Assembly: GCF_001425005.1 (NCBI RefSeq)
Contig: NZ_LMDB01000008.1
Location: forward strand, 1 to 64,000
Direction: 5' to 3'
Origin: Duganella sp. Root336D2
Lineage (GTDB): Bacteria; Pseudomonadota; Gammaproteobacteria; Burkholderiales; Burkholderiaceae_D
DNA length: 64,000 nt
Shown: in pieces, positions 1-13,865 of the stretch
Layout: every line of letters starts with the position of its first letter
Numbering within the stretch: position 1 is the first letter of the stretch
The notes under the pieces: model-generated
Databases searched by the model: none
Seen by the model: only the letters and a program-made list of their open reading frames with translations
Told to the model about the DNA's origin: nothing
Program-made: the position numbers and the translations under genes

Positions 1-99
1 CTGATCTCCCCGATCGCGATGGAAGAAGGCCTGCGTTTCGCCATCCGTGAAGGCGGTCGTACCGTCGGCGCCGGCGTGGTAGCCAAGATCCTGGCTTAA
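1..99 (+). CDS. tuf: Elongation factor Tu, C-terminal end (partial)
   Basis: The first 33 codons are the end of an EF-Tu gene whose start lies outside the window. The reading frame gives the invariant C-terminal domain III ending, with [13 protein letters not shown] followed by [13 protein letters not shown] and a TAA stop. EF-Tu delivers aminoacyl-tRNA to the ribosome. Its position directly before tRNA-Trp, secE and nusG is the common proteobacterial order. Only the last part of the beta-barrel domain is visible, so nothing can be said about the GTPase domain or about a second tuf copy elsewhere. Confidence 0.97.
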   Translation: MISPIAMEEGLRFAIREGGRTVGAGVVAKILA

Positions 100-121
100 G
101 GCGAAAAGAATCCAGCCAAGG

Positions 122-148
122 CTAGCGCCCATCGCTGATGGGTGCTAG
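122..148 (+). other. Stem-loop between tuf and tRNA-Trp
   Basis: Arms at 122-133 and 137-148 pair over 12 positions with one G-T wobble around a 3-base loop. No T-run follows, so it is not a classical intrinsic terminator. It may be an RNA processing or pausing site separating the tuf message from the tRNA. The pairing is read directly; the role is inference. Confidence 0.5.
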
Positions 149-178
149 AATTACGGATTCCACTGTAAAGTTTTACGT

Positions 179-254
179 AGGGGCGTAGCTCAATTGGCAG
201 AGCGTCGGTCTCCAAAACCGAAGGTTGGGGGTTCGATGCCCTCCGCCCCTGCCA
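179..254 (+). tRNA. tRNA-Trp (anticodon CCA)
   Basis: A 76-base cloverleaf. The acceptor stem AGGGGCG (179-185) pairs with CGCCCCT (244-250), followed by discriminator G and an encoded CCA end (252-254). The anticodon stem TCGGT/ACCGA (205-209, 217-221) encloses the loop CTCCAAA with anticodon CCA at 212-214. The T-loop carries GTTCGATGC. Its place between tuf and secE is typical of proteobacteria. Confidence 0.98.
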
Positions 255-290
255 CCGAATCTGGTGCAGGGCACCGAAAGTAAAAGTTAA

Positions 291-674
291 ATGTCTAATC
301 AATCCGTGCAAACCGTTAGCACGACGAACGATAAGTTCAAAGTCGTGTTGGCAGTTGTGGCGTTGATTGCAGGCGTGGTCGGATTCTTTGTCCTGACCGG
401 TAAACCAACCCTGGTGCGGGCAGCCGCGCTTGTGGTTGGTTTGCTCATTTCCGTCGGCATCGCGTACACCTCTGCTGCAGGCCGTGATTTCCTGAATTTT
501 GCGAAAGAATCCGTTCGCGAGACCAAGAAAGTAGTATGGCCAACCCACAAGGAAGCCCGTCAGATCACCCTGATCGTGTTCGCCTTTGTGCTGGTGATGG
601 CGATTTTCCTCTGGGGCACGGATAAGATCCTCGAATTTGTGTTGTACGACCTCATCCTGGGTTGGAAGAAATAA
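291..674 (+). CDS. secE: Preprotein translocase subunit SecE
   Basis: This 127-residue protein is the small essential SecYEG subunit that clamps SecY in the inner membrane. Three hydrophobic segments are visible, near residues 17-36, 41-60 and 93-112. The conserved cytoplasmic amphipathic stretch before the last segment reads [14 protein letters not shown] (about 76-89), the family signature. The length equals that of the three-helix enterobacterial form. The gene starts 36 bases after tRNA-Trp, and its TAA stop shares bases with the nusG ATG, so the two are translationally coupled. No strong Shine-Dalgarno sequence is evident before the ATG. Confidence 0.98.
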   Translation: MSNQSVQTVSTTNDKFKVVLAVVALIAGVVGFFVLTGKPTLVRAAALVVGLLISVGIAYTSAAGRDFLNFAKESVRETKKVVWPTHKEARQITLIVFAFVLVMAIFLWGTDKILEFVLYDLILGWKK

Positions 675-1273
675 TGAGCGAAATTGTACAAGACGAGCCG
701 GGCAAGGAAGAGCCTGCGCAGGCAGTGTCGACCCCAGTCAGCAACAAGCGCTGGTACGTCGTGCATGCCTACTCCGGTATGGAGAAAAGCGTTCAGCGCG
801 CCTTGATGGAGCGCGTCGAGCGCGCCGGTATGCAAGATCAGTTCGGCCAGATCCTGGTGCCGACCGAAGAAGTCGTTGAGGTTCGTAACGGTCAGAAGTC
901 CGTTACCGAGCGCCGCTTCTTCCCTGGCTACGTCCTGGTTGAAATGGAAATGACCGACGAAACCTGGCACCTGGTGAAGAACACCAGCAAGGTGACCGGC
1001 TTCATCGGCGGCAAATCGAACAAGCCGACCCCGATTCCTGCGCGCGAGATCGACAAGATCATGCAGCAAATGCAGGAAGGCGTGGAAAAGCCGCGTCCGA
1101 AAGTGCTGTACGAAGTGGGCGAGCAAGTCCGCATCAAGGATGGCCCGTTCACCGACTTCAACGGCAACGTCGAAGAAGTCAACTACGAGAAATCCAAGGT
1201 GCGTGTCTCTGTCACCATCTTCGGCCGCGCGACCCCAGTCGAACTCGAGTTCGGTCAAGTCGAAAAAGTTTAA
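674..1273 (+). CDS. nusG: Transcription termination/antitermination protein NusG
   Basis: NusG binds RNA polymerase and links it to Rho or to the leading ribosome. The start is placed at 674, where the ATG overlaps the secE stop (TAATG) and a GGAAG motif lies upstream. An in-frame ATG at 662 would add four residues. The 199-residue product has an acidic leader, the NGN domain ([18 protein letters not shown] onward), and a C-terminal KOW domain near residues 145-199 with [17 protein letters not shown] and the ending EFGQVEKV. Size and domain order are normal. Confidence 0.97.
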   Translation: MSEIVQDEPGKEEPAQAVSTPVSNKRWYVVHAYSGMEKSVQRALMERVERAGMQDQFGQILVPTEEVVEVRNGQKSVTERRFFPGYVLVEMEMTDETWHLVKNTSKVTGFIGGKSNKPTPIPAREIDKIMQQMQEGVEKPRPKVLYEVGEQVRIKDGPFTDFNGNVEEVNYEKSKVRVSVTIFGRATPVELEFGQVEKV

Positions 1274-1277
1274 CGCC

Positions 1278-1330
1278 TGCCAGCGCGTCTAAGCTGGCAA
1301 AACCAAGAGGAGCCCCGCCGCGTGCGGGGC
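1278..1330 (+). promoter_or_regulatory. Two stem-loops in the rplK leader
   Basis: Between nusG and rplK there are two hairpins: TGCCAGC/GCTGGCA (1278-1284 with 1293-1299) and GCCCCGC/GCGGGGC (1312-1318 with 1324-1330). No T-run follows either. In enterobacteria, L1 represses the rplK-rplA mRNA by binding a structure in this leader that mimics its 23S rRNA site. These hairpins are the candidates here, but I did not match them to an L1 site. Confidence 0.4.
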
Positions 1331-1364
1331 GCTACTACTCAATCCAACGATAGGAAGTGCCCAA

Positions 1365-1796
1365 ATGGCAAAGAAAATCATTGGCTTTATCAAGCTGCAA
1401 GTTCCAGCTGGTAAGGCAAACCCATCCCCTCCAATCGGTCCAGCACTGGGCCAGCGCGGTCTGAACATCATGGAATTCTGCAAAGCGTTCAACGCGCAGA
1501 CCCAAGGTATGGAACCAGGCATGCCAATCCCAGTCGTGATCACTGCGTTCGCGGACAAGTCCTTCACCTTCGTGATGAAGACTCCTCCAGCGACCTTCCT
1601 GATCAAGAAGCACTCCGGCGTGCAAAAAGGTTCCGCGAAGCCACATACCGACAAGGTAGGCAAGCTGACCCGCGCCCAAGCTGAAGAAATCGCTAAACTG
1701 AAGACCCCGGACCTGACCGCTGCCGACCTGGATGCTGCTGTTCGCACCATCGCTGGTTCCGCACGTTCCATGGGCATCACCGTAGAGGGCATCTAA
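1365..1796 (+). CDS. rplK: 50S ribosomal protein L11
   Basis: This 143-residue protein begins [20 protein letters not shown], the characteristic L11 N-terminus, with the [22 protein letters not shown] block next. The RNA-binding C-terminal domain ends [18 protein letters not shown]11 binds the GTPase-associated region of 23S rRNA. An AGGAAG Shine-Dalgarno lies about 8 bases before the ATG. The next gene, rplA, starts 2 bases after the stop, giving the conserved L11 operon. Confidence 0.98.
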   Translation: MAKKIIGFIKLQVPAGKANPSPPIGPALGQRGLNIMEFCKAFNAQTQGMEPGMPIPVVITAFADKSFTFVMKTPPATFLIKKHSGVQKGSAKPHTDKVGKLTRAQAEEIAKLKTPDLTAADLDAAVRTIAGSARSMGITVEGI

Positions 1797-1798
1797 TC

Positions 1799-2488
1799 AT
1801 GGCAAAACTGTCCAAGCGCGCTCAAGCCATCAAGGCTAAAGTTGACCGTACCAAAGTGTACGCCTTCGACAACGCTGTTGCTCTGATCAAGGAACTGGCT
1901 ACCGCCAAGTTCAACGAATCGATCGACGTGTCCGTTCAGCTGGGCGTGGACCCTAAGAAGTCCGACCAGGTTGTTCGCGGTTCCGTGGTTCTGCCAGCAG
2001 GCACCGGTAAGACTGTTCGCGTTGCCGTGTTCGCAACCGGCGACAAGGCCGAGCAAGCTAAAGCTGCCGGCGCTGACGTTGTTGGTATGGAAGACCTGGC
2101 TGAGCGCGTCAAAGCCGGCGACATGCCTTTCGACATCGTGATCGCTTCCCCGGACACCATGCGTATCGTTGGTACCCTGGGCCAGATCCTGGGCCCACGT
2201 GGCCTGATGCCTAACCCGAAAGTTGGCACCGTTACCCCTGACGTCGCTACCGCCGTGAAAAACGCGAAAGCCGGCCAGGTTCAGTACCGTACCGACAAGG
2301 CAGGTATCATCCACGCCACCATCGGCCGCAAATCGTTCAGCGATGCAGACCTGAAGAGCAACCTGGTTGCCCTGATCGATGCCCTGAACAAGGCTAAGCC
2401 AGCTTCGTCGAAAGGCGTTTACCTGCGCAAAGTCGCCCTGTCGTCCACCATGGGCGCTGGCGTACGCGTGGATCACGCTGGTCTGTAA
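1799..2488 (+). CDS. rplA: 50S ribosomal protein L1
   Basis: This 229-residue protein forms the L1 stalk and is usually the translational repressor of its own operon. Family blocks are visible: [20 protein letters not shown], the GRGVLP-like segment [38 protein letters not shown], and the C-terminal [20 protein letters not shown]. It is two bases from rplK. Length is normal for bacteria. The L10 leader region follows it. Confidence 0.98.
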   Translation: MAKLSKRAQAIKAKVDRTKVYAFDNAVALIKELATAKFNESIDVSVQLGVDPKKSDQVVRGSVVLPAGTGKTVRVAVFATGDKAEQAKAAGADVVGMEDLAERVKAGDMPFDIVIASPDTMRIVGTLGQILGPRGLMPNPKVGTVTPDVATAVKNAKAGQVQYRTDKAGIIHATIGRKSFSDADLKSNLVALIDALNKAKPASSKGVYLRKVALSSTMGAGVRVDHAGL

Positions 2489-2525
2489 TCACTTGTCGGT
2501 GCCAGTGGCTGAGACGCGCAGCGTG

Positions 2526-2553
2526 TTGGCCCCTGGCAGCGACTGAATAGTAT
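2526..2553 (+). promoter_or_regulatory. Candidate promoter for rplJL-rpoBC
   Basis: TTGGCC (2526-2531) and TAGTAT (2548-2553) are separated by 16 bases and lie just before the L10 leader. This is where enterobacteria place their rplJ promoter. The match to consensus is moderate, so this is a suggestion only. Confidence 0.35.
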
Positions 2554-2556
2554 TAA

Positions 2557-2780
2557 GCCCTGGTCGGAAGACCAGGCGGATCTTTGGGCTGGCCGGGGCA
2601 ACCCGGCCGCGCCTTCAAAGACCGTTGGGCTCGGAGCATCAGGTAGGCTCTGGGTTAATAGTGCAAGCTCCCAACGCAGATGGTGATCCCGAACAAGTTT
2701 ATGTAGTCCCTTTAGACTCCTAAACCTCGGACGCCGTTGTTCGAACCGATGCGAGGCGCAAGCCGAGCATTATTTAAGGA
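2557..2780 (+). ncRNA. L10-type ribosomal protein leader
   Basis: About 300 bases without a gene separate rplA and rplJ, and most of it is a structured leader. It contains strong hairpins, CCTGGTC/GACCAGG around GGAA and GGCCGGG/CCCGGCC around GCAA. It also holds the block near 2650-2700 (GGGTTAATAGTGCAAGCTCC, then CCGAACAAG) that resembles the bacterial L10 leader. In this class the L10-L7/L12 complex binds the leader and represses its own translation. A covariance search against the L10 leader model would decide it. Confidence 0.75.
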
Positions 2781-2787
2781 GAAGACC

Positions 2788-3285
2788 GTGGGTCTCAATC
2801 TGAATGACAAAAAGGCCGTCGTTGCCGAAGTTTCCGCAAAAGTAGCAACTGCGCAAACTATCGCTGTGGCCGAGTACCGTGGCATCCAGGTTGGTCACTT
2901 GACTAAACTCCGTGCTAATGCGCGTGCGCAAGGCGTGTACATCCGTGTTCTGAAGAACACCCTGGCACGTCGTGCAGTAGAAGGCACGCAGTTCGCCGCT
3001 CTGGCCGATTCCATGACCGGTCCGCTGATCTACTCGATCTCGGATGATGCCGTTGCTGCAGCGAAAGTCCTCGCCGACTTCGCCAAAACCAACGACAAAC
3101 TGGTCCTGAAGGCTGGTAACTTTGCAGGTAAGCAGCTCGACGTAGCTGGCATTACCGCACTGGCGAGCATTCCTTCCCGTGAAGTCCTCATCTCGCAGCT
3201 GTTGGGCGTTATGCTGGCTCCGGTGTCGGGCTTTGCACGTGGCCTGGCTGCTCTGGCAGCCAAGAAAGAAACCGAAGCCGCTTAA
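2788..3285 (+). CDS. rplJ: 50S ribosomal protein L10
   Basis: L10 anchors the L7/L12 dimers to the ribosomal stalk. I start it at the GTG at 2788, which follows AAGGAG (2776-2781) at correct spacing and yields the classical beginning [16 protein letters not shown]. Upstream in-frame codons back to 2737 lie inside the leader and are not conserved protein. The 165-residue product has the RNA-binding N-terminal domain ([28 protein letters not shown]) and a C-terminal helix for L7/L12 ([18 protein letters not shown]). rplL follows after 64 bases. Confidence 0.97.
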   Translation: MGLNLNDKKAVVAEVSAKVATAQTIAVAEYRGIQVGHLTKLRANARAQGVYIRVLKNTLARRAVEGTQFAALADSMTGPLIYSISDDAVAAAKVLADFAKTNDKLVLKAGNFAGKQLDVAGITALASIPSREVLISQLLGVMLAPVSGFARGLAALAAKKETEAA

Positions 3286-3349
3286 TCGCTGGCTTGGTTT
3301 CTTAGTCAATACCAATTCTGTAGTATTACAAACAAATTAGGAGTTTCAA

Positions 3350-3721
3350 ATGGCAATTTCCAAAGACGACATCCTGAACGCAGTGTCCGAAATGTCCGTA
3401 ATGGACCTGAACGAACTGGTCAAGGCATTCGAAGAAAAATTCGGCGTGTCCGCTGCTGCAATGGCTGCTCCTGCAGCTGGTGGCGCTGTGGCTGCTGCTG
3501 CTGAAGAGCAGACCGAATTCAACCTGGTTCTGTCCGAAGTCGGCGCTAACAAAGTTGGCGTGATTAAGGCTGTTCGCGAAATCACCGGTCTGGGCCTGAA
3601 AGAAGCCAAGGATCTGGTTGACGGCGCACCGAAGACCGTGAAAGAAGCCCTGTCGAAAGCTGACGCTGAAGCTGGCAAGAAGAAGCTGGAAGAAGCTGGC
3701 GCCAAGGCCGACCTGAAGTAA
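3350..3721 (+). CDS. rplL: 50S ribosomal protein L7/L12
   Basis: The 123-residue stalk protein recruits translational GTPases. It has the dimerising N-terminal domain ([20 protein letters not shown]), an alanine-rich flexible hinge around residues 36-52, and the C-terminal factor-binding domain with [20 protein letters not shown] and [25 protein letters not shown] Shine-Dalgarno precedes the ATG. The next gene, rpoB, is 191 bases away with a long stem-loop between. Confidence 0.98.
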   Translation: MAISKDDILNAVSEMSVMDLNELVKAFEEKFGVSAAAMAAPAAGGAVAAAAEEQTEFNLVLSEVGANKVGVIKAVREITGLGLKEAKDLVDGAPKTVKEALSKADAEAGKKKLEEAGAKADLK

Positions 3722-3757
3722 TTGAACCAAGGCGGGATTCCTGCCTTAGTTTAGGAA

Positions 3758-3802
3758 GCCAATGCGGCGGATCTCACCCGGAAGGGTAGGTCCGCCCTTG
3801 GC
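3758..3802 (+). promoter_or_regulatory. Long stem-loop between rplL and rpoB (attenuator or processing site)
   Basis: GCCAA at 3758-3762 pairs with TTGGC at 3798-3802. Inside, GCGGA pairs with TCCGC and CACCC with GGGT around a short GGAA-type loop, giving a long imperfect hairpin. It is followed only by a weak T-rich stretch. In enterobacteria a partial terminator and an RNase III site occupy this position and lower rpoB expression relative to the ribosomal genes. The same role is plausible here. Confidence 0.6.
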
Positions 3803-3912
3803 TCCTTTGTCGTCTCTGAAGTAGAAGTTGTTGTTTTATAGTGAATTGAGTCTTGCGAAGCGCGCCCGCAACGCTGAATTCTCTACCTTTTCCTGTCTCA
3901 CACGGAGTGTCC

Positions 3913-8020
<4,108 letters not shown>

Positions 8021-8022
<2 letters not shown>

Positions 8023-8125
8023 AACCGGTAAAGCAGTGTCTGACCCGCGGGGTCAGACACTGGGCCCTCGGAAGCCGCGTATCAGGTGTCAGACCCTGCG
8101 GGTCTGACACCGGTTTACCGGTTTT
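8021..8125 (+). repeat. Double palindromic repeat between rpoB and rpoC
   Basis: Two perfect 12-bp stems with 3-base loops lie here: AGTGTCTGACCC/GGGTCAGACACT (8035-8046 with 8050-8061) and GGTGTCAGACCC/GGGTCTGACACC (8085-8096 with 8100-8111). An outer pair, AAAACCGGTAAA/TTTACCGGTTTT (8021-8032 with 8114-8125), encloses both. The two inner hairpins are close variants of one another. The structure fills nearly all of the 140-base gap and begins inside the rpoB stop codon. There is no T-run at the end, so transcription into rpoC presumably continues. It looks like a dispersed palindromic element rather than a terminator. Confidence 0.85.
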
Positions 8126-8162
8126 AAGTAAGTAAAGAATTCGTCACCATCTGGAGTGATAC

Positions 8163-11100
8163 ATGAAAGCCCTGCTCGATTTATTCAAGCAAGTACAGCA
8201 AAACGAGTCGTTCGACGCGATCAAGATCGGTCTGGCCTCTCCTGAGAAAATCCGTTCGTGGTCCTACGGCGAAGTCAAAAAGCCTGAGACCATCAACTAC
8301 CGTACCTTCAAGCCAGAGCGCGATGGCCTGTTCTGCGCCAAGATCTTTGGCCCGATCAAGGACTACGAATGCCTGTGCGGCAAGTACAAGCGCCTGAAGC
8401 ACCGCGGTGTCATCTGCGAAAAGTGCGGCGTTGAAGTGACCCTGGCCAAAGTGCGCCGTGAGCGCATGGGCCACATCGAACTGGCATCCCCGGTTGCGCA
8501 CATCTGGTTCCTGAAATCGCTGCCGTCGCGTCTGGGTATGGTCCTGGACATGACCCTGCGCGATATCGAACGCGTCCTGTACTTCGAAGCATACGTTGTG
8601 ACCGATCCAGGCATGACCCCGCTGAAGAAGTGCCAGATCATGTCGGAAGACGATTACGCCGCCAAGTACGAAGAGTACGGCGACGACTTCACCGCCTTCA
8701 TGGGCGCTGAAGGTATCCGCGAACTGCTGCGCTCGATCGACATCCACCGCGATGCCGAAGCCCTGCGCGTGGAACTGAAGGAATCGAAGTCCGAAGCGAA
8801 GATCAAGAAGTACGCCAAGCGCCTGAAAGTGCTGGAAGCATTCCAGCGTTCCGGCATCAAGCCGGACTGGATGATCATGGAAGTGCTGCCGGTGCTGCCG
8901 CCGGAACTGCGTCCACTGGTCCCGCTGGATGGCGGCCGCTTCGCGACCTCCGACCTGAACGACCTGTACCGCCGCGTCATCAACCGTAACAACCGTCTGA
9001 AGCGCCTGATGGAGCTGCGTGCTCCAGAGATCATCACGCGTAACGAAAAGCGCATGCTGCAAGAAGCGGTTGACTCGCTGCTGGACAACGGCCGTCGCGG
9101 CAAAGCGATGACCGGCGCCAACAAGCGTCCGCTGAAGTCGCTGGCTGAAATGATCAAAGGCAAGGGCGGCCGCTTCCGTCAGAACTTGCTGGGTAAGCGC
9201 GTCGACTACTCCGGCCGTTCCGTGATCGTGGTGGGTCCACAGCTGAAACTGCACCAGTGCGGCCTGCCAAAGCTGATGGCCCTGGAACTGTTCAAGCCGT
9301 TCATCTTCAACAAGCTGGAACTGATGGGTCTCGCGACCACCATCAAGGCCGCCAAGAAGCTGGTCGAAGTGCAAGAGCCAGTGGTGTGGGACATCCTGGA
9401 AGAAGTGATCCGCGAACACCCGATCATGCTGAACCGTGCACCAACCCTGCACCGTCTCGGTATCCAGGCGTTCGAGCCGGTGCTGATCGAAGGTAAAGCG
9501 ATCCAGCTGCACCCGCTGGTCTGCGCGGCGTTCAACGCCGACTTCGACGGTGACCAGATGGCAGTCCACGTGCCGCTGTCGATCGAAGCACAGATGGAAG
9601 CCCGCACCCTGATGCTGGCTTCGAACAACATTCTGTTCCCATCGAACGGCGAACCATCGATCGTTCCTTCGCAGGATATCGTGCTGGGTCTGTACTACGC
9701 GACCCGCGAAGCCGTCAACGCCAAGGGCGAAGGCATGATGTTCCCGGACGTGTCCGAAGTCATCCGTGCTTACGACAACAAGGAAGTCGAGCTGGCCACC
9801 CGCATCACCGTGCGTATCGTTGAGAATCCAAAGGATCCGGCGACCGGCGAGTTCGTGCGTACCCTGACCCGTTACGAAACCACCGTTGGCCGTGCCATCC
9901 TGTCCGAGATCCTGCCGAAGGGCCTGCCATTCAGCGTACTGAACCGTTCGCTGAAGAAGAAAGAGATCTCCAAGCTGATCAACACGTCCTTCCGCAAGTG
10001 CGGCCTGCGCGCCACCGTGGTGTTCGCCGACCAGCTGATGCAGTCGGGCTTCCGCCTGGCAACCCGTGCCGGTATCTCCATCTGCGTGGACGATATGCTG
10101 GTGCCGGAAGTCAAGAAGACCATGATCGCGACCGCCGAAGCGGAAGTGAAGCAGATCGAGCAGCAGTACGCTTCCGGTCTGGTCACCGCCGGCGAACGTT
10201 ACAACAAGGTCGTCGACATCTGGGGCAAGACCTCCGATGAAGTCGGCAAGGCGATGATGGACCACCTGAAAGTGGAAGACGTGATCCGTCGCGACGGCAC
10301 CAAGTCGACCCAGGAATCGTTCAACGCGATTTACATGATGGCCGACTCCGGTGCGCGTGGTTCCGCAGCACAGATTCGCCAGCTGGCCGGTATGCGTGGC
10401 CTGATGGCAAAACCTGACGGTTCCATTATTGAAACGCCGATTACCGCGAACTTCCGCGAAGGCCTGAACGTTCTGCAGTACTTCATCTCGACCCACGGCG
10501 CTCGTAAAGGTCTGGCCGACACCGCGCTGAAGACCGCGAACTCCGGTTACCTGACCCGTCGTCTGGTCGACGTGACGCAGGACCTGGTGGTGATCGAAGA
10601 CGATTGCGGCACTTCCAACGGCACCCTGATGAAGGCGATGGTCGAAGGTGGTGAAGTGATCGAAGCCCTGCGCGACCGTATCCTCGGCCGCGTGGCAGGC
10701 ACCGACATCGTCAACCCGGAAACCCAGGCTACCGTGTACGAAGCCGGCACCCTGCTGGACGAAGACATGGTGGAAGACATCGAGCGCATGGGCGTGGACG
10801 AAGTCAAGGTCCGCACCCCGCTGACTTGCGACACCCGCTTCGGCCTGTGCGCCAAGTGCTACGGCCGCGACCTGGGCCGCGGTATGCTGGTCAACTCCGG
10901 CGAAGCAGTCGGCGTGGTGGCAGCACAGTCGATCGGTGAACCTGGTACCCAGCTGACCATGCGTACCTTCCACATCGGTGGTGCGGCATCGCGTGCAGCG
11001 GTGGCATCTTCGGTGGAAGCCAAGTCGAACGGTATCGTGCGCTTCACCGCCACCATGCGTTACGTCACCAACGGCAAGGGCGCACAGATCGTCATTTCCC

Positions 11101-12386
11101 GTTCCGGCGAAGTGCTGATTACCGACGACCACGGCCGTGAGCGCGAGCGCCACAAGGTGCCGTACGGCGCGACCCTGATCGTCAAGGACGGCATGGTCAT
11201 CAAGGCCGGCGCTCCTCTGGCAACCTGGGATCCGCTGACCCGTCCGATCATTACCGAGTACGCCGGTGTGGTCCGCTTCGAGAACGTCGAAGAAGGCGTG
11301 ACCGTGGCGCGCCAGGTCGACGACGTGACCGGCCTGGCTACCCTGGTGGTGATCGACGCCAAGCGTCGCGGCTCGCCAGGCAAGGCCCTGCGTCCACAGG
11401 TAAAACTGCTGAACGAAGAAGGCCAGGAAGTGAAGATCGCCGGCACCGAACACGCAGTAGCGATCGGCTTCCAGGTGGGCGCACTGATCATGGTGAAAGA
11501 CGGCCAGCAAGTGTCCGTGGGTGAGGTTCTGGCGCGTATCCCGACCGAATCGCAGAAGACCCGAGACATTACCGGCGGTCTGCCGCGCGTGGCGGAACTG
11601 TTCGAAGCACGTTCGCCGAAAGATGCGGGCATGCTGGCGGAAGTCACCGGTACCGTGGCCTTCGGTAAAGAGACCAAGGGCAAACAGCGCCTGGAAATCA
11701 CCGACATGGACGGCAACAAGCACGAGTTCCTGATTACCAAGGACAAGCAAGTGCTGGTGCACGACGGCCAGGTGGTGAACAAGGGCGAGATGATCGTGGA
11801 CGGCCCGGCCGATCCGCAAGACATCCTGCGCCTGCTGGGTATCGAAGCGCTGGCTCGCTACATCGTTGACGAAGTGCAGGACGTGTACCGTCTGCAGGGC
11901 GTGAAGATTAACGACAAGCACATCGAGGTGATCGTTCGCCAGATGCTGCGCCGCGTCCAGATCGTCAACGCCGGCGACACCGACTACATCGTCGGCGAGC
12001 AGGTGGAGCGTTCCGAGCTGCTGGAAGAAAACGACAAGGTCAACGCCTTGAACAAGATTCCGGCAACCTACGAAAACGTGCTGCTGGGTATTACCAAGGC
12101 ATCGCTGTCGACCGACTCCTTCATCTCGGCCGCATCGTTCCAGGAAACCACCCGTGTCCTGACCGAAGCTGCGATCATGGGCAAGCGCGACGGCCTGCGC
12201 GGCTTGAAGGAAAACGTCATCGTCGGCCGCCTGATCCCTGGCGGTACCGGCCTGGCCTTCCACCGCGCCCGCAAAGAGAAGGAAGTGTGGGAAGCCGAAG
12301 AGCGCAAAGCGCTGCTGGAAGCAGAACGCGCCGCCATCGTGGCCGAACTGCCAGCGGACGAACCGCACCACAGCGACGAAGCATAA
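8163..12386 (+). CDS. rpoC: DNA-directed RNA polymerase beta-prime subunit
   Basis: This 1407-residue protein carries the polymerase active site. The catalytic magnesium loop [16 protein letters not shown] lies near residue 459. The N-terminal zinc site is seen as CLCGKYK then CEKCGVEV (near residues 70-90), and the second zinc site as [19 protein letters not shown]. The bridge helix/trigger region is intact ([18 protein letters not shown]). The start ATG at 8163 follows CTGGAGTG. It is the last gene of the core cluster and is followed after 19 bases by an intrinsic terminator, so the downstream genes are a separate unit. The rpsL-rpsG-fusA group does not follow in this window. Confidence 0.99.
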   Translation: MKALLDLFKQVQQNESFDAIKIGLASPEKIRSWSYGEVKKPETINYRTFKPERDGLFCAKIFGPIKDYECLCGKYKRLKHRGVICEKCGVEVTLAKVRRERMGHIELASPVAHIWFLKSLPSRLGMVLDMTLRDIERVLYFEAYVVTDPGMTPLKKCQIMSEDDYAAKYEEYGDDFTAFMGAEGIRELLRSIDIHRDAEALRVELKESKSEAKIKKYAKRLKVLEAFQRSGIKPDWMIMEVLPVLPPELRPLVPLDGGRFATSDLNDLYRRVINRNNRLKRLMELRAPEIITRNEKRMLQEAVDSLLDNGRRGKAMTGANKRPLKSLAEMIKGKGGRFRQNLLGKRVDYSGRSVIVVGPQLKLHQCGLPKLMALELFKPFIFNKLELMGLATTIKAAKKLVEVQEPVVWDILEEVIREHPIMLNRAPTLHRLGIQAFEPVLIEGKAIQLHPLVCAAFNADFDGDQMAVHVPLSIEAQMEARTLMLASNNILFPSNGEPSIVPSQDIVLGLYYATREAVNAKGEGMMFPDVSEVIRAYDNKEVELATRITVRIVENPKDPATGEFVRTLTRYETTVGRAILSEILPKGLPFSVLNRSLKKKEISKLINTSFRKCGLRATVVFADQLMQSGFRLATRAGISICVDDMLVPEVKKTMIATAEAEVKQIEQQYASGLVTAGERYNKVVDIWGKTSDEVGKAMMDHLKVEDVIRRDGTKSTQESFNAIYMMADSGARGSAAQIRQLAGMRGLMAKPDGSIIETPITANFREGLNVLQYFISTHGARKGLADTALKTANSGYLTRRLVDVTQDLVVIEDDCGTSNGTLMKAMVEGGEVIEALRDRILGRVAGTDIVNPETQATVYEAGTLLDEDMVEDIERMGVDEVKVRTPLTCDTRFGLCAKCYGRDLGRGMLVNSGEAVGVVAAQSIGEPGTQLTMRTFHIGGAASRAAVASSVEAKSNGIVRFTATMRYVTNGKGAQIVISRSGEVLITDDHGRERERHKVPYGATLIVKDGMVIKAGAPLATWDPLTRPIITEYAGVVRFENVEEGVTVARQVDDVTGLATLVVIDAKRRGSPGKALRPQVKLLNEEGQEVKIAGTEHAVAIGFQVGALIMVKDGQQVSVGEVLARIPTESQKTRDITGGLPRVAELFEARSPKDAGMLAEVTGTVAFGKETKGKQRLEITDMDGNKHEFLITKDKQVLVHDGQVVNKGEMIVDGPADPQDILRLLGIEALARYIVDEVQDVYRLQGVKINDKHIEVIVRQMLRRVQIVNAGDTDYIVGEQVERSELLEENDKVNALNKIPATYENVLLGITKASLSTDSFISAASFQETTRVLTEAAIMGKRDGLRGLKENVIVGRLIPGGTGLAFHRARKEKEVWEAEERKALLEAERAAIVAELPADEPHHSDEA

Positions 12387-12405
12387 GCTTTATCTCGCTA
12401 GCGGA

Positions 12406-12433
12406 AACGCCACCTTCGGGTGGCGTTTTTTTT
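12406..12433 (+). terminator. Intrinsic terminator after rpoC
   Basis: AACGCCACC pairs with GGTGGCGTT around the stable tetraloop TTCG and runs straight into eight or nine T residues. This is a textbook rho-independent terminator ending the rpoBC transcript. Confidence 0.95.
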
Positions 12434-12439
12434 GCCGCA

Positions 12440-12476
12440 AATGTCCACTTTGGTTCCTGACCCCGAAGTGGACATT
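12440..12476. repeat. Palindromic repeat downstream of rpoC
   Basis: An 11-bp inverted repeat AATGTCCACTT/AAGTGGACATT (12440-12450, 12466-12476) flanks the 15-base centre TGGTTCCTGACCCCG. The centre word CTGACCCCGA also occurs in the large palindrome at 45837-45911. It lies 7 bases after the rpoC terminator and about 115 bases before the next gene. Confidence 0.7.
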
Positions 12477-12592
12477 ACAGTGACAAAAATGCCACCGTTG
12501 CAGGCGTTTTTATGTGCGTTGAGGCCTGAAAGGTTGCCAGTCGCCAATTGCATACTACAATCAGTATTTCTGAAAAATGTTTTGAGAGCGAT

Positions 12593-13189
12593 ATGGCCGA
12601 ATCCCTGCAAATCACCTGCGACGCAACGACGGTAGGTGACGACGGAATAATGTACTTGCATGAATCGATGTTCAGCGGCCTGTTCGACTTGCCAAACAAT
12701 CATGCAGAAATCGTCGCGCGCCTGCATCCAGCCAAGCGAAAGCTGTTCGATGCGCTGGTGGCGGGCGAGCGCGTGGAAGCCGAAGCCAGGGACCAGAGCG
12801 GGGCCGTGGTTAAAGTCCCGCTGGACCATGACGTGACGGTGCATGTGAACCAGCGTTACGGCGGCGTGCGCCGCTTCAGCTACGCGTCGATCATCGCGAA
12901 GCATGCCCGTGCCTACGGCGAAGTCCAGGCGCGGGGTTTTGATTCGAACTGCGAACCGGTGATCCGCCAGATGCCTGACCGCAGTTTCAGGATCATCTTC
13001 AATACCATGCCGCCGCGTGGGAATGCACTCGGCGCATCCTTCAATATGGACCATTTCGGCGCTTGCATGACCAAGCTGACCGCATCCAAAATGACCTGGG
13101 ATGACCGCGACGTGTTCCACCTACCGTCGGCGACGGAGGCGGAAATTCGCGCCATCCTGCAGTTCCTGCTCAGCTATGGCAAGGACTGA
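12593..13189 (+). CDS. Hypothetical protein
   Basis: This 198-residue protein belongs to no family I can name. I start it at the ATG at 12593 (MAESLQITCDATTVG), which has GAGAG just upstream. An in-frame TTG at 12548 would add 15 residues. No signal peptide or membrane segment is visible. The sequence is mixed alpha/beta in look, with GERVEAEARDQSGAVVKVPL, the basic segment NQRYGGVRRFSYASIIAKH, and a C-terminal helix ILQFLLSYGKD. It is single, 10 bases from the convergent cupin gene, and downstream of the rpoC terminator. Codon use matches its neighbours, so it is probably a real native gene. Confidence 0.75.
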   Translation: MAESLQITCDATTVGDDGIMYLHESMFSGLFDLPNNHAEIVARLHPAKRKLFDALVAGERVEAEARDQSGAVVKVPLDHDVTVHVNQRYGGVRRFSYASIIAKHARAYGEVQARGFDSNCEPVIRQMPDRSFRIIFNTMPPRGNALGASFNMDHFGACMTKLTASKMTWDDRDVFHLPSATEAEIRAILQFLLSYGKD

Positions 13190-13199
13190 GGCCGCTTAA

Positions 13200-13655
13200 T
13201 TACTTCTTGTCGCTGGCCGCAGCCTTTGAATCATCGATCAGGTCGAACTTGCCGTCCGACGTCATGAAGAAGGTGCATTCGGCTCCTTGCTCGCAGCCAC
13301 TGACGTGCTTCTTGCCGGCCGCTTGCATCAGGTAGGAGCCGGGGCCCAGCTTGGTTTCAGGGGCGCCATCGGTTTTGTGCACGAACGTGCCTGACATGAT
13401 CACGATTTTCAGCGCATGGGTGTGGTGGTGCAGGGCGTTGATCTGGCCGGCATCGAACTTCACCAGTACGCCGTAGGGGCCGCCCTTCGCCATATCGCCC
13501 CACAGCTTGGCGAACTTGGTGCCGGGGACCGGGCCGGGTTCCCATTTCACCGCTTCGGCGGGCCAGACCACGTCTTCCTTGGCCTTGTCTTTCGCTGCCG
13601 CGTTTGCGCTCAGCAAGGTGGCAACCGCTAGTACCGTAAATGCAATTGTTTTCAT
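13200..13655 (-). CDS. Secreted cupin-domain protein
   Basis: This 151-residue protein has a clear signal peptide (MKTIAFTVLAVATLLSANAA). It is followed by a single cupin barrel with a metal-ligand motif rich in histidine, GQINALHHHTHALKIVIMSG (about residues 69-88), and a second cupin strand pair at GPGSYLMQAAGKKHVSGC. The start at 13655 has AAGGAG upstream. An upstream in-frame ATG at 13700 is unlikely because it lacks a signal sequence context. It resembles the DUF4437-type cupins, whose reaction is not known. It is divergent from the AraC-family gene at 13866, which may control it. Two cysteines in SGCEQGAECTFF could form a periplasmic disulfide. Confidence 0.8.
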   Translation of the reverse strand: MKTIAFTVLAVATLLSANAAAKDKAKEDVVWPAEAVKWEPGPVPGTKFAKLWGDMAKGGPYGVLVKFDAGQINALHHHTHALKIVIMSGTFVHKTDGAPETKLGPGSYLMQAAGKKHVSGCEQGAECTFFMTSDGKFDLIDDSKAAASDKK

Positions 13656-13789
13656 GGTGGCGCTCCTTCTTGTTGTGGGTGGCGGGAAACTGGCGTCCAC
13701 CTATCGTTATAGCCCATCCATCCTGGATTCCAAGTTGGGCTTCTGCGACAAAGCTGTGCCGAAACGCCGGCAATCTGAGCTGACTACGG

Positions 13790-13841
13790 CCGAGCCCGTG
13801 TCCCACTTGGGGTGTGACCCCATGGTGTGACACGGGCTCGG
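13790..13841. repeat. Palindromic element in the cupin/AraC intergenic region
   Basis: Outer arms CCGAGCCCGTGTC/GACACGGGCTCGG (13790-13802, 13829-13841) form a perfect 13-bp stem. The inner TGGGGT/ACCCCA pair encloses GTG. The element lies between the divergent cupin and AraC genes, close to the AraC start. It resembles the other GTGTC/GACCCC-type palindromes of this window more than an AraC operator, which is normally a direct repeat. Confidence 0.75.
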
Positions 13842-13865
13842 CTGTAGGTGGGGTATATTGCTTTG